Shown: positions 1 through 11,727 of the stretch, one piece after another | Numbering within the stretch: the first letter of the stretch is position 1 | Layout of the letters: each line of letters opens with the position of its first letter | Notes under the pieces: model-generated | Databases searched by the model: none | What the model was told of the DNA's origin: nothing | What the model saw: the letters and a program-made list of their open reading frames with translations, nothing else | Position numbers and translations under genes: made by a program | Source of the DNA: Oidiodendron maius Zn | Lineage: Eukaryota > Ascomycota > Leotiomycetes > Myxotrichaceae | Length of the DNA stretch: 64,000 nt | NCBI GenBank assembly: GCA_000827325.1 | Contig: KN832893.1 | Location: 453,703-517,702, forward strand | Reading direction: 5' to 3'

Positions 1-2323
1 CACTAACTACCTACTGGATATCAGCCACCTATATGTCCTAGGCTATAAGGTGTATATAAATATCCCTAAGGAGAGACGGGTCAAGAGTGCAAAGCTAGCC
101 CCTTATACTGAGGAAGGCTACCTAGTAGGGTTTGAGGGGAGTAAGATATACTGTATCTACCTCCCAGGCAGGGCTTAAAAGATCGTACAATCGTTATACT
201 GTATATTCGACAAGTCAGAGCCTCTAGAAGACCTAGAAACCCCTGAAAATACAGATGATTTAACCCGGCCGCCAGGGGAAATCAGATATATCCCTAAAGC
301 TACTAGCTAAGGGGAAGACAGTGGCCTTGATTAGGAATACAACCCCCTCTTGACTATAGTAGTCGATATAGAGGTAGAACAGGAGGATAGTGATAGTGAT
401 CCTGATACTAATCCAGGGCCTGTATCTAGAGGGAGAGGTCGACCAAAAGGATCAAAGAATAAGCCAAGAGCTTTAGTACTATCAACTATTTAACTAGGTT
501 TAGAGACACCTAGTCGGACAGGACTACCTGATCAAATCGATCAAGAGGAGCCTAGTCAGGGGTATAAGGAGGCACCTCAGGGTAGCCAGGACTATCCTCC
601 CCTAGATCTCTCAAACCGATAGATCACTCGATTATATACCTAGGGTAATCCAGCCCTATTTGTAACTGCCTTACTAGCTATATAGGTTAGCAGATATATA
701 GCAGCTGTTACAGACCGTGAGGAACCGAAAACACTCCAGGAGGCTAAGGACTTACCTGACTGGCTAGAGTAGCTGGAAGCTATATATACAGAGCTAAGGT
801 CCTTAATTAAAAATAATACCTGGAGAGCTATATTAGTCAGTAACAGCCGCCTTAAAGCCCAGGGCAAGAAGCCCCTAGGTGCTAAATAGGTATTCAAGAT
901 CAAGTATAGTACCAATAACCAGATTATCTAGTATAAGGCACGCTGGGTAGTTAAAGGATATAAACAACGATATAGCCTAGATTATAATCAAACCTTTGCT
1001 AGCGTTGTATATGCAGCCACCTGGAGGATTGTCCTAGGGCTAGCAGCAGCAAACAACTAGGCAGTCGATCAGATAGATATCAAATCAGCCTTCCTATATA
1101 GCGATATTGATAAAGAGGTTTATATTAACCTGCCTGATAGCTAGGAGCTGTTCCCTGATATATTCGAACTAGGGGAGACAGCCCTATTACTCTAAAAGGC
1201 TCTATATAGTCTGAAACAGTCACCTTGGCTCTAGCAACTTACCCTGAAAGCAGCACTTAAAAGGCTAGGATACCTGCCCTTAGTTGCAGATCAATATGTA
1301 TATCGATACACTAATACAGGCTTAATAATCATTATATATATAGACAATTTCCTGCTGATCGGACTGCAAGGGGAGGAGCTTAAGAAGCTGAAGCAGCAGC
1401 TATCAGAGGCCTTTGACATGAAGGACCTAGGCAAGTGCCAATACTTCTTAGGGGTTAGGATTATATAGGACAGACAGAGGTACCAGGTTACCCTCTATCA
1501 GGATATATATATATACAAGACCCTAGATCAGTATAGTATGCTAGAATACAGGGCTATATCAATACCCCTTGATCCAGGAGCCAGCGAATCGCTAGTCCCC
1601 TACCAGGGAACAGCCTCCGAGGACCAAATCAAGCTCTATCAGTCTCTAATCAGGCGAATCAACTACCTAGCCACTCAAACAAGGTGTAATATTGCATTTA
1701 CAGCCTCTATATTATCACGATTCCTGGTTAATCCAGCACCAGTTTACATTAAGTCAGCTAAGAGGGTTCTATAATACCTTAAAGGGACTATAATACATGG
1801 GATTATCCTTAAAGGGCTGAAATACAGCCCGTATAACCTGGATATTCGACTGTATATGGACTTAGACTACACTAGGGACCGTGATATATACAGGTCGACT
1901 AGTGGATACATGAGCTTTGTGGCAGGAGGGCCAGTATTATAGCAATCGAAGCGACAGTCAGTAGTTGCTTAGTCTAGTACAGAGGCTGAGTATATAGCTA
2001 TATCAGAATCAGCTAAGGAGGGAGCCTGGATTCGATACCTTCTAGAGGGATTAGAATATAAGGGTCAGGACTTAGACCCTATTACCCTATATAGGGACAA
2101 CCAGGGTATACTCTTATTGGCTAAGAACCCCACCTTTTATCGCGGAAGCAAGCATATAGCTGTCCGATACCACCTAATACGCCAGGAAGTCGAAGAGGGT
2201 AGGCTACAACTAGCCTATATACCTACAGACTATATGCCAGCTGATGGCCTAACTAAGGTCCTGAAATCACCAGCATATACAAGGTTTATAAGACTCCTGA
2301 CGCTAGTAAAGGAGGTCAAATAA
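1..2323 (+). mobile_element. Ty1/copia retrotransposon polyprotein, 3' part, RIP-degraded
   Basis: One frame (codons starting at position 2) reads through most of this stretch as a copia polyprotein cut by the window start. In order I see an integrase C-terminal part (VKSAKLAPYTEEGYLVGFEG), reverse transcriptase (YKARWVVKGYKQRYSLDYNQ, DIKSAFLYSDI, YIDNFLLIG), and RNase H (RSTSGYMSF, SSTEAEYIAISES, IPTDYMPADGLTK). Longer open pieces lie at 1538-1774 and 2117-2323. Stops are mostly TAG, placed where the family has Trp or Gln: WVFKIK reads stop-VFKIK and SWQSKRQ reads L-stop-QSKRQ. TGG to TAG and CAG to TAG are the changes expected from C-to-T mutation on either strand at CpA, i.e. RIP. The element is dead. 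The 5' LTR, gag and protease lie outside the window. Confidence 0.93.
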
Positions 2324-2701
2324 GGAGGGTATTTAAGGTGTTTTTACTCAAACATATGTATTTAGCCAGGGGAGTATTGACTAGGGCTTCAAGCATATAT
2401 ATCACGATGTCTCAGAAGCAGTGGCAATATACGCAATAGCATACGACTATATAGTTGTAATGGCTTACGTATATTGCCACATAAGCAGGCTTATAATAAG
2501 CGTTGCGCTCTGTAGTCTAAACCCCTTAGTTGTCTCTGCATCACTTAAGTTATCCACTGCTTTCGGCATTCTGCTATACTGAAAGCCTATAGTCAATATA
2601 ACTGAGTTTCACCTTGATTCACGATTACAACCTGCACAACACCTTCCTATATTGACCCTTTATTTCTGGCCCAATACAATATCAAGCTTAGAATTAAAGG
2701 A
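2324..2701. repeat. copia 3' tail, probable LTR remnant with a 13-bp inverted repeat
   Basis: No gene is visible between the end of the copia frame and the deaminase gene. The segment begins with a purine-rich run (aaggaggtcaaataaggagg) that could be the polypurine tract. It contains a perfect 13-bp inverted repeat, gtggcaatatacg at 2421-2433 and cgtatattgccac at 2468-2480, with a 34-nt loop. The LTR cannot be delimited because its 5' partner is outside the window. Confidence 0.45.
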
Positions 2702-3217
2702 CTATTTAATCTCCCTCTCTAGTTCATCCCTTAACTTAGTTCGATCCCCTCGAAGACGATGCAACTTATAGACCTCCTCATCCAGGCCCAAAGACGGGCC
2801 GTCAACAGATATACCATGTGCTACCTGATTGATTGGAAGTGGGATAACCGGGCCAGATTTTAGGCCCAACTCCGTCCTCCACTGCACGAGTTGAGCAGAG
2901 GAGCTGGCGTATACTATTCGTCCTAAGCCGGCGTATGCATGAGCAGCCGCGCACATCGGACAGTGCTCGCCAGAAGTGTAGAGTGTGGTAGCGGCGCGCT
3001 CCGTTGGGGTCAAGTTTTTCTGGGCCCAATTGGCCAGTGTAAACTCCGGGTGCAAGGTAAAATCTGCCTCAGTCACGGTCCGGTTGCGATCTTCTTTGAT
3101 GATCTTGCCGGCGGCATCTACTAACACGGATCCGAATGGGGCATCGCCTGCCTCAAGAGCCTCGCGGGCTAGCTCCACGCAGCGGCGCAAGTAGTTAATG
3201 TCCGAGTCGGATATCAT
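2702..3217 (-). CDS. Zinc-dependent nucleoside/nucleobase deaminase (CMP/dCMP deaminase fold)
   Basis: An intronless 171-residue protein, a normal length for single-domain deaminases of the cytidine/guanine deaminase superfamily. It has the two zinc signatures: a His-Pro-Glu motif near residue 56 (TLHPEFTLAN), where Glu would be the proton shuttle, and a CPMC motif near residue 91 (GEHCPMCAAA), whose two Cys with the His would hold zinc. The N-terminal GDAPFGSVLVD is the usual substrate-loop strand. HPE instead of HAE and the length resemble fungal guanine-deaminase or TadA-like nucleobase deaminases, so hydrolytic deamination of a purine or pyrimidine is expected but the substrate is not defined. 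The ATG at 3217 gives MISDSDINYLRRCVELA, which fits the family start. It lies 380 bp from the copia relic yet shows no stop codons of its own. Confidence 0.85.
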   Translation of the reverse strand: MISDSDINYLRRCVELAREALEAGDAPFGSVLVDAAGKIIKEDRNRTVTEADFTLHPEFTLANWAQKNLTPTERAATTLYTSGEHCPMCAAAHAYAGLGRIVYASSSAQLVQWRTELGLKSGPVIPLPINQVAHGISVDGPSLGLDEEVYKLHRLRGDRTKLRDELEREIK

Positions 3218-4882
3218 ACTGCTCTGCTTCAGGACTTTACAGCGATAAGAATACGATCTGGATCTGGCGAAGTGTCTTTTCTGAGGGTTGAATGCAAGTC
3301 TGCAAAAATCATCTGTTGAATCATAGGGACGTAAGCTTATGTCGCCGAAATTGGCGAGCGGTCACCTGACAGCTTCTGTTACTCAATAAATACTGGCTCG
3401 TGAATTGAACGTAAAAGAAATAGCGCCAAGCGTAGGAATCACGGGGGTGTTGTGTTTCCTTACTCTAAATGGTAGGGAAAATACCGAGGTAGTTTAGAAT
3501 CTATTTGAGGAATGTTTGGGTTCGATAGATGGCGATCCGATGCAGAACAGCCGCGTCGTCGCCGCGCGGGGTTCCGAAAAAAGGCCACACAGCGTGGCCG
3601 CCCCGCTTGGCTGGACCGAAGAGTCGAAACCGCAAGCTATTATAAGGCAATTCGCTGGTTCATCGATAGTCCTTCAGATACATAAACGCAAATCATTATA
3701 TAAGCTAATGAATTAATGAATCACGAGCTGCCCCAGAGACCCTTCAACACGGTCCCCAAAAGCATCCTATTCCAAGGCCGTCCTTCTCTTTTCTTGACAA
3801 TGCCCTTCATAAACAGGAGGAGAACTTCATCGTGTTCTCGTGACAGCTCTAGTTCACCTGTCCGAGATTAGAATATCCCAAAGGAACGTGGAGAGAGACT
3901 AAAGCACAATGTTTATAGAAATTTGTATATGAAGTATCGAGCTCCTTGGTTGCCGCTACGAATAGTGAAGCATCGCCACTCTGAACGAGTTCATTTTGCT
4001 GTACATTGAGACTCCACTCAAAAGGCACAAACGAGGGCGTCCTCTCGCAGAGCATACCGTACGTAGTTGAAACCACTCGATACATGAATTTGAGGATCTG
4101 GCTAAGTATAGGAGGAGTCCAATCCACAAATACCCGTATGGCAGCATCGAGCCCTACATACCCTCCCCACAACGCCCTACCTACCTCACCAAGACCGTCA
4201 GCACCCCAAACATGCCCACGCTATAGCTCCTGCCTAGACCTACAGCCACGCGTAGTCTTTGAATTAATATTATTTCCCCCAAATTTACCACAAGCTGTGG
4301 TCTGGATGTTGGTGTTCGTATCTTCGATGTAAATGATTATCCTCTTAAGGAGACATGTATATCGAAGACTTAAGAGTCGCACTAAAGCAGACAGGTTAAA
4401 TACTTCAAATCGACTACTTTATTTACCTTAATCATTCCACTACAGTAGTACAGTACCTATTTCTCTGACACACTTCCCTTCATCAGCAACTCAGATCATG
4501 TGACCGGGGAGCACTCCCGTGTGAGAAGGGTTAGCAAGTACTGGTATGATTTGTAAAAAACAGGGATCTATCCGATCCAGTAACCCGGCTCTGTAGGAAG
4601 TGTTGATAACAAACGAGCACGAGATGATGGCATGCAGCTCCGGGCCTTGGCATTCGAGGAAGGGAAGATAAGCGCCTCGAAGGCGTGTAGTGAACCCGGA
4701 CCGTTTCGTTTGGGCCTAGGTTTCGATACATCATACTTTGGCCTAGGGAGCTGGAGGAAGACCATAAAGTTAAGACCCTGCTGTGTCCTATTTCCTGTTT
4801 GTGGAGTCAACAGCCTCGAGGACCTCATTATTGGGACTCTAAGATCTTACCTTTCAACACCTTGTTCTAGTATATTTGAATC
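3218..4882. other. Intergenic, no supported gene
   Basis: The 1.66 kb between the deaminase start and the transporter start contains only short open frames. The longest (minus strand, 3849-4172, 107 codons) matches no family I recognise and has no convincing splice partners. A small GC-rich hairpin-like stretch, ggccacacagcgtggcc, lies near 3584-3600. The promoters of both flanking genes must lie here because they are transcribed away from each other. Confidence 0.5.
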
Positions 4883-6613
4883 ATGTCTCCTACATCTTCG
4901 AGCTTCGAGAAACAGTCAGACCAGAAGCCCACCGACCTCTCTCAGATTCGCTCTGAGGCTATGGGCGAAGTCGACATTAGTTACCACGACCAGCAGAAGT
5001 ATAATTTGTTACTGACAAACGATGCCATTGAAAAGATCGGCATGGGCAAATACCAGTGGCAGATGTGCTTCACCTGTGGCTTTGGTTTTATTGTCGATCA
5101 AGTCTGTCATTCACTTGTAACTTGTTGACTCTAGACTGATCTCTTTAGATCCTACTCATCTCCATCGCACTTGTCATGCCCCAAGCTTCAAAGGAGTTCG
5201 TCGTGGACTACCCAAAAATGGCGTCTGTGGCTCAATATACTGGTCTTCTGCTCGGAGCTATCTTCACTGGTCTTTTTGCGGACCTCTTTGGACGCTCTCT
5301 TGTCTGGCAGGTGTCGATATTTGGCGTCGCTATATGGACTACGATCTGTGCCGCTGCACCTAACTTTCCTGCTCTAGCAGTGTTTATCGGGTTGATGGGT
5401 TTCTTCGCTGGTGGTAATCGTAAGCTATCTATATACGTCTATTGACAGGGGATTAAGCTGAATGAATTAGTCGCCATTGATCTTACTTTGTTCAACGAGA
5501 TTCTACCACGCGGAAAATCTTGGCTCATGACTCTGTTGGCCGTTATGTGGGGCCTTGGCAATGCTGTTGAAGCATTAATCGGTATATTCTCTTCTGTCAA
5601 GTGTCATTACCGTGCTGACCACAATACTTAGGATGGCTTTTGATCACCAACTACTCCTGCCCCTCAACCGCGACGCCATCAACCTGCTCTCGTTCAGAGA
5701 ATATGGGTTGGAGATACCTTTACATCACCAGTGGACTGTTATGTCTAGTCATGGCCGCCATCCGCGTATTCGTCCTGAAGATTGAGGAATCACCCAAATG
5801 GCTCGTGGCAAATGGAAAGTTCGAAGCTGCCACTATATCCATCAACCGGATCGCCCTCCTCAACCGATCCGATTTCGTCATCTTTGCAAACCAATTCCAG
5901 AGCATCAACGTTGTTGAAAGCAAGAAACTCTCTTGGAATTTCTCTCATGTCAAAGGTCTCTTCAAGGGTAAGGAGCGCTTTAGATCAACGGTAGGGATCT
6001 TCTTCCTATGGATGTGTATTGGTGTCGCGTAGGTATCTCGTAGGCTTGCAGACGGGTTCAACTGACTAAAAGCCACAGATACCCAGTCTACACCGTCTTC
6101 CTCGCCTACTACCTCCAAGCCCACGGCGCGAATCTTGGAGACGGAAGCACCTATCAGACCTACCGCGACCTCGTCATCTCCTCGGTGGTGGGCATATTCG
6201 GCCCAGCATTGGCTGCGTGGCTAATCGAGATCAACGTCCTTGGTCGGCGCCGCTCCATGGCCATCATGGCTCTTGTGACTGCCGCCTTCGCCGGCGCGTT
6301 TACGAGCGTCAAGAGCGAATCGCAGAATCTAGTATTCTCGTGCATGATTAACTTCTGGCAGAACGGCTTCTACTCGATTTTGTATGCCTACACGCCTGAG
6401 GTCATGCCAACCGCACATCGCGGGACCGGATGCGGACTCGCAATGGCTATGGGCCGCGCAGCGTCGCTCTCCGCTCCGTTTATTGCGACGTTTGGTGATG
6501 CTTCGTCTTCGGTACCGATTTGGGTCTGTATGGCCTTGTATGTTGTTATGGCTGTGGTTGCACTGCTATTGCCATATGAACCTAAATACTTTGGTCAGGA
6601 ATGGTCTGAGTAA
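4883..6613 (+). CDS. MFS transporter (fungal sugar/metabolite:H+ symporter-like)
   Basis: Five exons: 4883-5101, 5149-5419, 5471-5581, 5632-6028 and 6079-6613, all with GT-AG introns of about 50 nt that keep frame, giving about 510 residues, normal for the family. Recognisable blocks are the TM1 region GFGFIVDQILLISIAL, the loop GLFADLFGRSLVWQ (a GxxxDxxGR motif), GGNLAIDLTLFNEILPRGKS (the GGNLPVDG..FLEFLP signature of a fungal SP/SV2-like branch), NMGWRYLYITSG, ESPKWLVANGK after TM6, and in the second half LIEINVLGRRRSM and YTPEVMPTAHRGTGCG. About 12 membrane segments are expected, in the plasma membrane. The start gives a 70-residue polar N-terminus typical of this branch. It runs convergently toward the Rieske gene. 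It most likely imports the substrate of the adjacent enzymes; the solute cannot be read from sequence. Confidence 0.88.
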
Positions 6614-7243
6614 ATACCTTTGCGTTATGATATTCAAGGATTAGGTAGTGGTAGTGGGTTATCTGATTTACCCGAGATCAGAGTAGATAGGATGGAGGTA
6701 TAGGTTTGTCGTGGATTCGAAAAGCGGCGTCTTGTACCGACGTCCAAGTTTTGTCATTTCTCTTCGGCTGTAGTAGCCGTAGTTGTCAGGTGCGTGTTAT
6801 GAATATGTTATTCAGGCTTATCAGACAAGTATCCTGTGCTCATACTGTCTTTCACGAGCGCCATACCAAATGAGAACCCTTTTTACAAGCTAAAGATGAA
6901 AGTCAGGATGTTGTGGGTAAGAATTGTGTTCTACTGTAGTCTGGTATTTTGAAAAATCAAGGATACAAGGAGAGTTTAGGAACAGTACGTACAGAGCCAG
7001 AACCAAGCATGCAAGTCTGATAACAAGCCACCACGGTATATAACGTGTCCTTGTTGCGTTGACGTCAGTAGGCCTATTTTACATATGCGATCATAAATAA
7101 TGCTCTACGTACCTGTTCTGCGCATTTGACACCGCTGTGTCCATATGAGCCACAGATAAGTTGTAAAAGCGATGTAACGAGCGCATGGTTTCACACAGAA
7201 ACTCTAACAGGTTATAATATAGCAGTGGCTATTTATCATTATA
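6614..7243. other. Intergenic between convergent genes
   Basis: This 630-bp stretch holds the 3' regions of the converging MFS and Rieske genes. I see no coding signal, repeat or RNA gene in it. Confidence 0.5.
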
Positions 7244-8710
7244 TTACCAAGCTAGGTTTTCAGGTACTTCTTGACAACTCAGGCGCGCACAGAACTTGAT
7301 CTCCTCCTCCAAACCATCTGACCCTTCAACCCTTGGTCTAGCAGGCCAGATTTCATCGCCCAATTCCTTCTCCATGGCTCCATGTCCCATTACTAAGGAT
7401 TTCACAAGTTTCTGGAAATATAGAGGGCCCTGTGGTAAATTAACTTGGTATGCGGGTCTACAATACTTTTCTATCTCTGGACGTACCTTCTCATTGAACG
7501 GGTGCAGTTTGCCATTTGTGAAGATGCCCGCATTCAAATTCTTCTGCGCATTATTACAAAGATCCTTGTCTTCATTGAGGACCTGCCTGTACAGCTTGTT
7601 GATGGATGTGAATGCCTCATCCGAGGCATCAGTGTGGCGATATATTTCGTATTCCATAGATGTGGTCGTTGCTGATGTTGGCACTGCTCGCATCATGTAG
7701 AAAAAGTCGGGCCTTACAGCTGTCAGGTATAGCTTGCGAAAGCAATTGAAGTTCTGGTAGTGGCACTTACGTGAATGTGATAGAGGCATTTGGAAAAAGA
7801 AATGTGCTCGCTACTGCACCGATGGGTTTTCCGGGCTTGGCTTTGGAGAAGTGTTGGATATGCCCTCCTACAGTATCTACTGAGTAGGCAGATAGGTCAG
7901 AGACAGCGGCAACTCCTGGGTGAGCAATGCTACAATGATAACACTGTTTTCCGGTTAATCAGGTGACTATTATATCGAAATCGGTTGGGTTTACGAATAT
8001 ACCTCGTTGTAGTTGTCGGCTAATGTCTTCCAGTTGTAATCCCCAATCATACTCCACGTATGATCGAAACGATACTTACTGGTATCGAACTGGGCATAAC
8101 GGTCTTGTAAATCAACCCCATCAAAGTCTTCCCCCCAAAGAGTTGATGGCACTTCTGTAGCCTCGAGGTTGACCCACACGAAGCCCATCTCGTCAATGTG
8201 CGTGTGCACAGGGAACAAGTTATTCTTCTCCTTTTCAAAAGTAGGGACAGACTCGAAACGGGGTGCTTTCGCCAACTTTCCATTTAACCCATAGGACCAT
8301 CCTAATGAATTCCATTAGCGTTACAGAGTAACGAAGACGCCATCATCGGGCGCAGAAGAAGGCGATTGGCCCTCACCATGGTACTTGCACGACAGGATGT
8401 TGACAGTGCCACTGTCATTGCTGACAAGAGGAAAGGCACGGTGTCGGCACACGTTGTGGAAGCCATTCAGCTTGCCATCTCGATTTATGCAAAGGAAAAA
8501 AGAAAACCCAGCCTCCTGAAAACGAACATAGTCGCCGGTTTTGGAGAACCGCAGCTTGTGTGTTACCAATATCCACTTTTTCGAGAAGATTGCACGTCGC
8601 TCTAATTCATACATAGGGGGTGAGCGGTACCATGATGCTGGTAGTGATCGTGGGGCTGCCTCGGGTTCACTGTTTGGGGGATCGGAGGTCTGACTGTCCT
8701 TGGATATCAT
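7244..8710 (-). CDS. Rieske [2Fe-2S] oxygenase, choline-monooxygenase-like
   Basis: Four exons on the minus strand: 8710-8377, 8301-8003, 7943-7771 and 7712-7244, giving 424 residues. The Rieske motif is complete: C88-x-H90 and C108-x2-H111 (VCRHRAF and SCKYHG). The mononuclear iron site crosses the second intron: DNYNE then [10 protein letters not shown], with H214 and H219 as ligands, matching the DNYxECYHCxxxH of plant and fungal choline monooxygenases. The C-terminal RHO_alpha block reads FFPNAS-like then [14 protein letters not shown] and TDASDEAF. The third acceptor is ctgtaag at 7713; another AG 20 nt upstream breaks frame. Such enzymes oxidise a methyl or methylene carbon next to a quaternary nitrogen (choline to betaine aldehyde, or N-demethylation). 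No reductase gene is adjacent, so electrons would come from elsewhere. It is divergent from the flavin monooxygenase gene. Confidence 0.9.
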
Positions 8711-9535
8711 GCTTGCGAGATAAGATTGTGTACGGTAAGGTTACAGATAGCTAGATGGGCAATCGGTGAATAAATTGACGTGGAAACAAGTTTACAAGAT
8801 TGAGAAAAGGGTGTTCTCAATGTTCTGGTCCGTGAGATATTCTATATCTCCCATCCGACGTGGCCAAGTGAGCAGAAATCGCCTCTCTTCCTACCCCGCT
8901 ATCCCCCCGGGGCGGAATGTTGAACCACAACCCTCTTCCCAAACCCCACCTGTGTCGCATACTGATAAGCTGCGGATCCCGTCGTAGGGTTATCGTGCTC
9001 TTCACGTGACCGGGGAGGTTGCCGGTGCGTTCTCCACTCTACTCTACTCTCGCCGGAAACGGCCGGGTATGTTTCTTGCTCCGGAGTCTTGTGGCTGCAA
9101 GGTTGCGAAGAATGTGGGCCTATCAAGGGATAGATAGGATCTGAAGTGGTTACTATCATAGCTTTCCAGTTGCTCTTATTAGGTTACTTCGTTGGGAGTT
9201 TCGCTTTTCCCGCACCTTTCTCCTAATTCGTCGTGGCAGATAGCAAAACTGTGGATGAATCACCACCACGCTGTAATCCCAACCTCACCACGCAGATAGT
9301 CTGTCTGTCCTTGTTTCCCACCTACTGCTCTTAAATCATTCTTATCATTCTCGCTAGAGAGACACCCTCTTGTCCTTCGTCATATTCATTTGTACTGCCG
9401 ACGCAGCAAATTATTCATCTATAATCTTTCCACCCCCCCCTTAGAACCACACCAAACAACGTATCTAATCCCGCTCGTGTTTCTAATTTTACTGCCTTTA
9501 AAAGCAATCAAGTACAGCACATCATTACAATCTAG
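8711..9535. promoter_or_regulatory. Divergent promoter region shared by Rieske and flavin monooxygenase genes
   Basis: The two oxygenase genes start 825 bp apart and are transcribed away from each other. The interval holds a palindromic CACGTG core (tcacgtga, 9002-9009), CCGG-rich steps, and ccggaaacggccggg at 9053-9067 with closely spaced CGG triplets in both orientations. Zn2Cys6 proteins of the type encoded at 15.0-17.5 kb commonly bind paired CGG triplets, so this is a reasonable candidate operator, but I infer it from motif alone. Confidence 0.4.
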
Positions 9536-11727
9536 ATGCCAGGAGCAATCCTTAGGGGGGGCGTTAAGCGTCTCCGCTGCATCATTATAGGTGCAGGGTA
9601 AGTTCACGTATGTTCAGTATATATTCAACAGTTGCACTAATTATTGATAGTGTGTCTGGGATTCTAATGGGTATGTGATAAATTGAAGCTGTCTCTGCAT
9701 TACTATCTACGCAATTTCCGTAGCCTGATCATGCCTTTTGGCACAGAAGATGATTGCTAATGTAGATACAGCGCATAGACTGAGTACGGAGCTTCGTAAC
9801 GAGGTTGAATTTCAAATCTTTGAGAAAAACTTAGATCTAGGAGGGACATGGCTAGAAAATCAATACCCAGGTTTGCGCCGTAATTTTAAACCCTTATATA
9901 TTTTATATGCTGATGCATGTCCTATGCAGGATGTGCTTGTGATGTTCCCAGTCATGTTTACCAATTTTCATTCGCTCCCAATCCATATTGGTCTTCATAG
10001 TAAGTATCCTTTCAATTACTGTGGGTAGCCAGTGATGCTTAGCCACATATTGCAGCTATGCAAAGTCATCAGAGATTCAAAATTATCTCCGAGCCGTTTG
10101 CACACATTTCAACCTCTCGAAGCACATTTCATACAACGCTCCCGTAATTAGCGCGATCTGGAATCAAGATAAGGCTATCTGGCAAGTTTCTGTTCAAGGG
10201 AAAGGTGATTTTGAAGCCGACATCCTGGTAAATGCTGGTGGAATCCTTAACAACCCTCAGATGCCAGTTGTGAAGAACCTCTGTTCATTCAGGGGCCACT
10301 TTCTCCATACAGCAGCATGGGACGACAGAGTCGAATTGACAGGCAAGAATATTGTGTTGATCGGTGCAGGTGCAAGCGCCGTGCAATTACTCCCGCAGAT
10401 CCAACCGCTCGCAAAACATATTGACGTATTTATTCGTACTCCATCGTGGATATCTCCACCTGCAGGTGCTCCGAAAAGTGGCGAGAGAAATCACACTTAC
10501 ACGAGAGAGGAGAAAGAGCGCTTTCGTGACGATCCTTCCTTTTCTCTGTCCACAAGAAAGGAGATGGAAGGTATGTTCAACATGATGTATAAAGTCTTTT
10601 TTAAAGGAACCAAAGAGCAAGAAGATGTGCGCGAAAAGTTTGCCACGAGAATGAGGGAGTTAATTCCGGATCCGGAGCTCCAGAAAAAGCTTATTCCATC
10701 ATTTGACGTTGGCTGCCGTCGTATTAATCCTGGAGAGGAGTATCTTGTGTCTCTTCAAAAAGAGAATGTAGAACCGGTCTTCGATCCTATTACTGAAGTC
10801 GTCCATGACGGGATAGTCTCGAAGGGACGCAAGCACCAAGCAGATGTCATCATTGCAGCCACGGGATTCAACACCAGCTTTTGTCCCAGGTTCCCGATTA
10901 TTGGGTCAAATGATGTTAATCTGCAGGACATTTGGAGCTCAAATCCAACATCTTACTTCGGAATTGGCGTTTCTGGATTTCCCAATTATCTCACCTTTCT
11001 GGGACCGAACACGCCCATCTCTAATGGAAGTCTGATGGGTAAGCCTTTTCTACACAGAACAGACAAGTCACGTAATATTCGTTGAATAGCTAATACGCAC
11101 TATTTAGGCCCCCTTGAAGCAACTGCGGATTATTTCACACGTCTCATCCGCAAGTTTCATTCGCAAAAAGCCAAGTCATTTGACGTACGGCCGGAAGTCC
11201 AGCGAGATTTTGATCAGCATACGCAAGAATTTATGAAAGACATGGTCTGGACAGGGACATGTCGAAGCTGGTGTAAGCATGCACCGTTTTGCAATTTCTT
11301 TTATACATCACGTACATACGACAAACTAATCCGATCTGTTACAGTCAAGCGCTCAAGCGATGGCAAAGTGACGGCTCTTTGGCCTGGAAGCTCCCTGCAC
11401 TACATTGGCACACTCGCTGAGAACAGATGGGAAGATTACAATTGGGTCTTTCCAAGGAACCGGTTTGCTTACTGGGATGGAGGTTTCTCGCAGACGGAAA
11501 GGGAGGCGATGCTAGGAGAGGGTGTCGACGCCGATGGTCAAAAGTTCCCGAACGATCACACTGCAGGCGGGCTGGCTGATTTTAGCTTCTATCTCCGCTC
11601 CGCTCCCCCACTCCCATTGGAAGCCTTGATCAAAGCGTCACTCAATGGGAAGCCGGTTGTGAATGGCAAGAGTGAAGAGGCAACAAAAGGGCTCTCGTTG
11701 ACTGATGTAGCGGCTTTTAGCGTGTAG
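9536..11727 (+). CDS. Baeyer-Villiger-type flavin monooxygenase (one splice junction non-canonical)
   Basis: Six exons fit: 9536-9597, 9651-9670, 9742-9870, 9930-9999, 10056-11038 and 11108-11727, about 627 residues. The FAD fold starts in exon 1-2 (CIIIGAGVSGIL), then EKNLDLGGTW and the ENQYPGCACDVPSHVY block. The BVMO fingerprint FRGHFLHTAAWD (FxGxxxHxxxW[PD]) and the NADPH Rossmann motif VLIGAGASAVQ follow, then DVIIAATGF. The C-terminal RPEVQRDFDQHTQEF resembles the 4-hydroxyacetophenone/cyclopentadecanone monooxygenase branch. The enzyme should use NADPH, FAD and O2 to oxygenate a ketone, turning it into an ester, or an S/N atom. Between exons 2 and 3 the frame is kept only if the intron ends in GG rather than AG (see findings), so this copy may be impaired. 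All other junctions are canonical. Confidence 0.85.

Noticed and set aside
1-2323. TAG codon reassignment or suppression in the copia frame
   Set aside because: Neighbouring genes terminate properly at TAG, and the TAG positions match Trp/Gln sites expected from RIP.
3849-4172. 107-codon minus-strand frame as a gene
   Set aside because: No recognised domain and no joinable exons; upstream sequence is interrupted by stops.
10387-10620. Antisense frame inside the flavin monooxygenase
   Set aside because: Shadow of a well-conserved coding exon.
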